Source: Eonycteris spelaea
Lineage: Eukaryota > Chordata > Mammalia > Chiroptera > Pteropodidae
Length of the DNA: 64,000 nt
Assembly: GCA_003508835.1 (NCBI GenBank)
Contig: PUFA01000225.1
Location: 248,001-312,000, forward strand
Reading direction: 5' to 3'
Within the stretch, counting starts at the first letter, position 1. The number at the start of each line of letters is the position of its first letter. The position numbers were made by a program, and so were the translations under genes. A model generated the notes under the pieces. The model saw nothing but the letters and a program-made list of their open reading frames with translations. It was not told the origin of the DNA and searched no databases. This document shows, piece by piece, positions 57,340 through 64,000 of this stretch.

Positions 57340-57480
57340 GATTTTTGAATCTCTAGGGTGCTTGTTTAAAAAGACAGACTTGGGCTCCATAGGGGAAAAA
57401 ACCTGTGACTAGCTGGTGTGGAGCCAGGAAATCTGTCTCTTGAACGAGCAGGCCCAAGTAATTCTGAGCCTGGCTGATTT
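57340..57480 (+). mobile_element. hAT-type remnant
   Basis: gggtgcttgtttaaaaagac then gacttgggctcc and gcaggcccaagtaattctga. Confidence 0.45.
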
Positions 57481-57914
57481 TGAATTTCTCCCTTTTGGGA
57501 TTCAGTCCCTATAAAGAAAAGTACACGGAAAGCAGGACAGCTTCCTCTCTGCCCTCCTGGGGTCATTGCTCCACTCTCCTTGAGATCTTGGCCACATCAC
57601 CTCTATTTTTACATTCACCCTCACCTTCCTACCCATTCTCTTTATCAAGAAAAGTTCTTATCTGCCAGAAGACCGGTCTTATCTAAGGCTAGTACTTAAC
57701 ATTTATAGGGGTCCAGTTCTATCCATTCAAGCAGATGGTACAGGGAAAGTGGGCAGAACTATACGGGCAGGACATTGTTGAAGAAGAACTCAGCAGTGGA
57801 ACTCACCTATGTCAAAAAATAAAAAATAAAGATTCATACATCTATTCTGTCATTCAGAATTGAATTATTAAGTGATGGCTCACCCACTAAGCTCTCTTCC
57901 AAAGAGCCCCGGTT

Positions 57915-58135
57915 GTGGAAATAAAGGTCTGGCTTTGATCATGGCTCCATCGCTTATTGGCTATGGAACCTTGGGTGAAGCGTTGAAATTCTCTGAGATT
58001 TAGTTTCTTTGTTTATAAAATGGGGGTGATCACCTGATAGGGCTCCTGTTATTTTTAATTAAGTGACATATTTAAATGCCTAGCAACGGTTTTTGTCACA
58101 TAACAGGCAGTCAGAAAACACTAGATGTTAATGAT
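57915..58135 (+). repeat. MIR
   Basis: attggctatggaaccttggg then tttagtttctttgtttataa and aatgggggtgatcacct. Confidence 0.75.
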
Positions 58136-58229
58136 ATGACTATGTAATGTACATATTTCTTCACTTCCCTCTTCACATACTCTAAGCTCCAGGCAACTTG
58201 AATTACTGTTCTCAGAGGCCCGATAAGCC

Positions 58230-58400
58230 ATGGGCTTTAGAATCTAACAGCATTGGTTTAATCGTGTCTCCATCACCAACTCATGAGCTGTATGCCCTTT
58301 CTGGGCCTCAGTCTCCTCTAGGAATAAGAGATACCTTGCCAAGTCTTCGTAAAAGCCTAGTACAACAGTGTACATAAGAAGTCCGACACTATACCTGGCC
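58230..58400 (+). repeat. MIR fragment
   Basis: gcattggtttaatcgtgtct then tttctgggcctcagtctcct. Confidence 0.55.
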
Positions 58401-58404
58401 CTTG

Positions 58405-58570
58405 ATATGCTCCATCCTTCCTTCTGCCTCTCCTTCCTTGCAGTTCTCATATCTGTCCATGCTCTCCCACCTTGGTGCCTTTGCTCATACTGCTTCTTCT
58501 GCTTGGAATGCTCCTTCTCCATTTCCTGTTTGTTGGAATTTTCCCCAAAGCTATCTTCATACTACTCAAC
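58405..58570 (+). repeat. L2 fragment
   Basis: tgcctttgctcatactgctt then cttctgcttggaatgctcct. The open frames across it are chance. Confidence 0.65.
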
Positions 58571-58599
58571 CTGAAAGGACAAAAGCCCAGATAAAGCAC

Positions 58600-59020
58600 C
58601 CTTCATTAACAAATAGAGTATTTATTGATAATCTATTATATGTCATATTGCTAGTGCCAAGGGATACAGAGATGATCGAGTTCTGTATCCTGACCTCAAC
58701 AAATTCAATCGACTTAACATAAGAACAAATAACCATAATAATAAGGAGTAAGAGTAGCAACAGAAGTTATGTCTAAAGTGCTGGGAGAGTACAGAAGAGG
58801 GAGCTCTTGGGCCAAATGGGTAGGGGAAGACATCAAAGAGACAAGGACCTTTGGGTGGGCCTGGAGGATGAGTGGTGTTTGACAGGCGAGAAGAGGGAAA
58901 AGGCTGTCTAAGACTACCCCAGACCCCAAACGTCTGCGATTGATGGGAGCACCAGCATGGATGAAGACGAACATGGAGTAGGGAGGAGATGAAGACAGCT
59001 GGAAAGGTAGGAGAGGATAG
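58600..59020. repeat. Old interspersed repeat (L2-class?)
   Basis: gtatttattgataatctatt then gtgccaagggatacagagat. A 150-codon minus-strand frame (58643-59095) covers it and has no family features. Confidence 0.45.
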
Positions 59021-59689
59021 GGTATGAATGGTGTTTGCTTTAATCAGGGAGAGGTCCCAAGAAGTTGGCTCCATTCCACTCCTGCCCAGGCACACTGAGG
59101 GAGAGGAGAGACCTGCCTCCCATAAGGGACACCATTCCAGGTCAGGAGCAATCTCTAGAAGTCATTTATCTCTAGTCCTCATCATATCATTAGTTAAGGG
59201 GCCATGGGCTGCAGAATTGTAACTCAAAGGGCATGTGGGTATAGAGGCCCCCTTCTGCTGACCTTTTCTTTTTCTTTTTTAACTAAAAATAAACTTTTCT
59301 TTCGATTTCTTAAATTCAATTGCAAAATTTAGAAAATCCCGCTTCACTCATGAGGGAGTAAAAGTTGAAAGATTTGGTACTTTCTGAGGAAGGTCGCAAT
59401 TTGAGAGTGAAAATTTTATCTTGCCATCCAGCCATCTCCCTCTATGAGCCAAAAGTCAACAACCACAGGGCTAGTGCAATACCTTGTTTTAGGGCCTCCT
59501 ATAAGATGTTCCTAGCAAGGTACTGTTGCTGGTCTCCAGGTTCTACGTGGCCCCATGACTAAAGTAGCCAACACTATGGCCCTTCAGATATCAGGCAGCT
59601 AACTGTCAATTCTTACTCATCACCTCCTGGGCTCAGCCCACAAGGGTGGGAAAAGTCACAGCCACTGTCGCCACTTTTGCCATTCTTTG

Positions 59690-60150
59690 CCGCCATGTTC
59701 CATGTCTCACATGCTCCAGACAGAGCAGCCCTTTCACAGTGCTTGAAATCTCCTTTGCATGTGCCTGCCTGGGAGGGTTCGATCACCATCACTCCTGGTT
59801 CCTTTCCCCTGCCCACTACCCCAAACACACAGACACTCACATACCCAACTCAGTCTTTCCCTGGTAAACTACTAACCCTTTAATTTAGTCACGTGTCACA
59901 GTTCTCAGTGAAACCTCTCTCAGCTACCCAAATCTTCCCTAGGTAATAAATCACTTTCTCTTTGAAGTCTTATGGCATTTCACTCTCCTCCTTTAATAGC
60001 ACTGTCCCATTGTGCAATGACATATGCGATGAGTGCCTGTGACTCCTGGGAAAACTGAGCTCCTTCAGGGCAGTGCTGGAGACTGACACATCTCTAGCTT
60101 TAGCACCCAGCATATAGTCGAGTTCACAGTGAACACTATTTATTGATGGT
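59690..60150 (+). repeat. L2 3' half
   Basis: ttgccattctttgccgccat, then aactgagctccttcagggca, then gctttagcacccagcatata. Confidence 0.55.
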
Positions 60151-60259
60151 CTTCACCACTAAGTCAGAAGCTCAACGGGGTAAAGAATTTCTTTGTCTTG
60201 TTTAATATTGGAGCCTAATATATGGAAAGCACTCAATAAAAATTGGCTGAATTAATTGA

Positions 60260-62075
60260 ATTTCATCAACTCAAGAGAATGTGATAAAATGAAAGACTTG
60301 GCCAAATTGTTTAATTTCCTAAAAGTTAATTCATTCAAAGAGTATCACGACTTCAAATATTTATTGAGCACGTGCTCAATGTTTTTGCACAAACTGTAAC
60401 ATATATAAAGATAAACAAACATGAAGCTTATAGAAACGTGGGAAGGAGGATAAAGCAATATGAACACAAGGAAGGGAGCAATGAGTGCCACGAAAGAAGG
60501 GCAGATAACGCGCTATAGTTGCTCGGGAGAGGGCTCCTTCTTCCGCAGTGTTGGTCTTCCAATAGGACAAACCATTTATGATTTTTTTTTCCAGTCTGAC
60601 CCCAGTAGCCTCCTGACCCTGACCTCTGGGTGTAGCTGATTGGAAGGGTGACACCTGACCTGGGCATGAGCCATTAGTCTCCCAGGAATTGGGATTAGAT
60701 ACTTCAGATCACTAATCTGCTTTTGCTGATCCCCTGAATGAAAGACAAGTGACCCCTGAAGCTGTGCTGTTGTGGTTTTTTGCAAACTGCTCAGAGATGC
60801 AGAGAGTGCTGGTCTGGAGGAGAGAGCAGGATGCAGGGATACTAAAAAGGCACCAAAAAAAAGTAGCCATGTGACCTCAGCAAGTAAGAGGCAGAGGGCT
60901 GGCTTTCTGATGACTTCTGCTTTTGTTCTAGCCCCTCAGTGACCTGCAACAGCTTCTGCTCATAGATCTTCTGAGACACACAGTCTCCTTACAATAAATA
61001 CCTCCTTTGTCCTTCAGCTCACTAGAAGACCAGTCTTACAAACATCCCTGGTCCCAGAGAATGACTTTACAGCCAAGGTCCCTGTAACAGAAGCAATTCA
61101 CCCATGGAAGAAAGTTCAAAAGTGTTTGCATACATGTGTGCTTCAATATGTCCACACCTATGGGTGGTGAGGAACACACAAATTTATAAGTAAATGCTCC
61201 CTCTCTATATCCTGTTGGAATCGTGTCAGTGCATGTGAGCATCTATCTATGGAGAAAAATCATAGAGAGTCATCATTACAAAGAAAGTCATCATCACTAA
61301 GCTCGCACCTTCTGGTGGTGGATTTGAGGTTTGCAAAAGTGCACATGTGGCAACCTCTTTACAAAAACTTAACCCAACTACTCTGAGCCAAATCACACCT
61401 TCAATCAAGGCTTGTACTGTGTGGGATGGCCAGAAGGAGAGGTCGGGCGTGTTTCTCAGAGGGTTGTGAGACTGACATTTGGCTGACTGGGTGGGAAAGG
61501 GGCACCAGATGTGAGGGGCCCTGAGACACATACAGTTCAAGGGAGAGCTCTCTTTAAAATATATATGTAACTGCTAACATAATACCAGGTTCGGGGCTTT
61601 GGAAAAGGCTGATGCAAGTGAGAGACCCTGAGGCTTTAGGGTTATTATTTTCCCAGGAAATTGATTTGGGAATGGGGGTACAGAGCTCGAACTTCAACTT
61701 CACTTTTCATCTTCTGTCCTTGTCGTTTCCATAAAAGTTGAAGTCCGCAAAGGATTGTGGTTCTACAAAAGTACACTTTCCTCATAGAGGTGATGCAGTA
61801 TGGGCTTCTATAAAGCTAGAGAGAGCAAGTTGGATGAAACACTTGGCATAGAGAGGAATATGAGCTAGGCTGCTTGAGAAGGAGAGAAATGAGTTTTCTC
61901 CCCATTCTTGCCACTCCTTTAATCCAGCAATTCCCAAATTATTAAATCTTGATCCCTTTATTTCTATGTCTCATAGATCATCCCCTTTCTCAGTCCCGCA
62001 AGTCACATGATCCCTTCTTTTGAGGTAGGCTCAAAGTGCATCTTGCAATACCACTCAAACCGGGGTCTAGGGAGA
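60260..62075. other. Intergenic, no gene seen
   Basis: An L2-class end near 60350-60420 (ttattgagcacgtgctcaat). Otherwise unassigned. No IL10 exon recognised. Confidence 0.45.
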
Positions 62076-62079
62076 AAAT

Positions 62080-62290
62080 GTAGCTAAGAACGTGAGCTTG
62101 GAGTCTGGCTGCCTGGATTAGAAGCCCAATTCTGCCACCTCGTAGCTGAGGAAACTTAGGAAAGTTATTTCAGCTTTCTCTCTGACTTTCAGTTTCTTCT
62201 CTGCAAACCTGAGATAAAATTAGGCCTTACCTCACAAAGTTATTGTGCAAATAATTCAAAAAAAAATGTCTAACACAATATATACTTGTT
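62080..62290 (+). repeat. MIR
   Basis: agcttggagtctggctgcct then ggattagaagcccaattctg and ttcagtttcttctctgcaaa. Confidence 0.75.
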
Positions 62291-63215
62291 AGATGGACAT
62301 CCATGTATCATAACTCACCAGCACTGGATGCCAATAGTTGTTGGATTTTAACGCTTTGGTCTCCACACATTCGTGAGGATCATGCCTTCTTCGTGTTGAA
62401 GTCTCCTTCCTTGCCCCTCTCTCTGAGGAATTCAAAGTATTTGCAGCAGTAGACAAGGAAGTTGGGATGATTCTCCTCATTTTATGACTGACCAAGGCAG
62501 GTCCCAGAGCTGTTAAAGGCAAGGCCAAATCTTCAGAAGAGGTGAGGACAGTCTACAAGAAAGAGCAAAGCCCCATGGCCTCTCAGTACAGTGCTCTGGA
62601 CTGGGGAGCAGAGTAGGTTTGTCTCAGTGGAAGCCTCGACTCTGCCTGGGACTCTGCTGGTGAGGGAGAAGTAGACAGCAAATGGTCCAGAGAAAGTCAC
62701 CCGTCCCTACAACTTACAGTAGGTGTGTTCTTCTTCCTCCTTCAACTCCAACTTGGCACTACCAAACATCGAAGATTTGGGGTTCCCTAAGCTTTCAGGA
62801 AGTCTGTGGCACTAATCGGCTGTTCTGCCACTAGCTAGATCTGAAACTCTGTTCATTTGTCTCTAAAATCAGAGATTGGGCTTGATGACATCCAAGATTC
62901 TTATCTTGACCTCTTCAGAAATTGCTTCATCTCAAAGTCACTTGGAGAAAAAGCGAGAGCCAATATCTCAGAATGTTATGCTTCCTACAAACCACCACAT
63001 CCTCTCTGGGCAACTTTCATCATGTCCAGAGTCCTGGTCCCTGAGAGGACAGGGCCTGAAATGACCATCTGCTGTCATCCTTTGGCATCCTTTGGAACTG
63101 CTAGTGTTTGTGAGTGAGAGGAGTTGGTCTGGAGGTAGCAATGGAAGCTTGGTTGGGCCTTAAGCAAGAAAAAAAAATTAAGAAACTTACGTGCTTCAAT
63201 TTGGAGAATAATTTT
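62291..63215. other. Intergenic, no gene seen
   Basis: Unique-looking sequence; neither strand gives an IL-10-like exon. Confidence 0.45.
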
Positions 63216-63220
63216 TCAGG

Positions 63221-63254
<34 letters not shown>

Positions 63255-63330
63255 ATATAATAATATATATTATATATATGTGTGTGTGTGTGTATATGTA
63301 TATGTATATGTATGTATGTATAGACACCTT
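63216..63330. repeat. Compound (TA)n(TG)n(TATG)n tract
   Basis: A long TA run, a second TA block, TG units, then TATATG and TATG units. Confidence 0.95.
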
Positions 63331-64000
63331 ATTTCTATACTGGCAGATAAAACAGTGAGGAGCTCAGTATCAAATTTCTGTAGCATATATTTAGACATTT
63401 GTAAGAATAGCTAAACTTTCTGAGGTGTGGGACACTGAAATGAGTGACCAAAGGTAAAGGAGAAACACTTGATGCCTCTGACTTCCACATGTTCTACTTA
63501 GGAGGAGATGTAGCCTGACCCTCACCCCACCACCCCCACATGGATTTCCTTCCTTCCTGAGAATTCTAGAATTCTGCATTGCTTGAGCAAGAAAGTACAA
63601 AGAAAAACTGATTTGACAAAAGAAATAGATTTGGCAATGAATGTGTCACAATGTGACCCCAGAAAAGTTACTTAACTTGACCATGCAAAAATCAAGGATG
63701 TTCACAAGGCCTCTGCACTGCAGGGTGTGAACCCTGACTCTTAGAGGCTGATCCTGACATGGGAATCAGTGAAGGGCCTTCTTCCTCAAAGTCTAACCCC
63801 AGCCTTACCCTCAGCACAGAGACTTTGTGACCTGGGTCATCAGGCAATGTTACCCACCTCCTGGGCTGTAAGCATCTCTGAGTTTATAGTCCTGAGTTGG
63901 ACTAAGATGCAGAGGAAGATGGTGGCCTTCAGGGGCTCCTAGAACAATGGGGGAAGCAAGCTTATGGACTCTACCTCCAGGAGCTGCCAGACTAATGGGG
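63331..64000. other. Right edge, no gene seen
   Basis: No exon recognised. This flank faces the expected position of IL10 beyond the window. Confidence 0.4.

Noticed and set aside
58402..59095. Overlapping frames of 106 and 150 codons on opposite strands
   Set aside because: The first runs across L2 sequence and the second across an L2-class repeat; no domain, and codon composition is like the flanks.
61690..61755. Inverted pair acttcaactt / aagttgaagt
   Set aside because: Only 10-bp arms about 40 bases apart; within chance expectation.
62000..64000. Possible IL10 first exon near the right edge
   Set aside because: Looked for the IL10 signal-peptide and helix A coding text on the plus strand; nothing similar is present.
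1..64000. CRISPR arrays, operons, tRNA or rRNA genes
   Set aside because: The window is mammalian nuclear DNA; no regularly spaced repeats and no cloverleaf-type sequence with intact A and B boxes were seen.

Overview
The window is mammalian nuclear DNA carrying two adjacent members of the IL-10 cytokine cluster, both on the minus strand. IL20 lies at the left edge (267-3099) and IL19 at 21304-27463. Each is an intact gene of five phase-0 coding exons. They give 176-codon products with signal peptides, all six family cysteines and, in IL-19, two N-glycosylation sequons. Transcription runs IL19 then IL20 towards lower coordinates. In the human cluster the order is IL10, IL19, IL20, IL24, so IL24 is expected beyond position 1 and IL10, divergent, beyond 64000. 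No IL10 exon was recognised inside the window.

The rest is intron and intergenic DNA made largely of old transposon copies: L1 (3' ends, an internally deleted copy at 12.5-16.1 kb, an old long copy at 42.8-46.3 kb), MIR and L2 fragments throughout, hAT and Tigger-type DNA transposons, MaLR-like LTRs, two solo ERV LTRs (6.8-7.4 and 8.6-9.4 kb) and a decayed retroviral pol-like stretch at about 49.4-51.7 kb. No Alu, carnivore or equine lineage-specific SINE was seen. The L1 3' ends look like those of laurasiatherians, and of bats in particular from memory. I infer a laurasiatherian mammal, possibly a bat of a SINE-poor lineage; this is a guess, not a demonstration.

Layout: 0-3.3 kb IL20; 3.3-20.8 kb repeat-rich spacer; 20.85-27.46 kb IL19 with L1 and hAT copies in its introns; 27.5-64 kb upstream of IL19, towards IL10. 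The upstream part holds two repeat-poor islands with textbook-like inflammatory transcription-factor motifs (STAT/IRF at 36.2-36.3 kb, NF-kB at 40.0 kb) that could be cluster enhancers.

The observations I rate highest are: a poly(A) signal created across the IL20 stop codon, just upstream of an AU-rich 3' UTR; an unusual GAG splice acceptor at IL20 exon 2; a one-residue deletion at an IL19 exon boundary that fits loss of a tandem acceptor; two perfect fold-back palindromes (32.3 and 49.3 kb); a 57-bp tandem duplication; and an unidentified 320-bp insertion inside an L1. I found no wholly new system. Most open reading frames outside the cytokine exons are chance frames in repeats.
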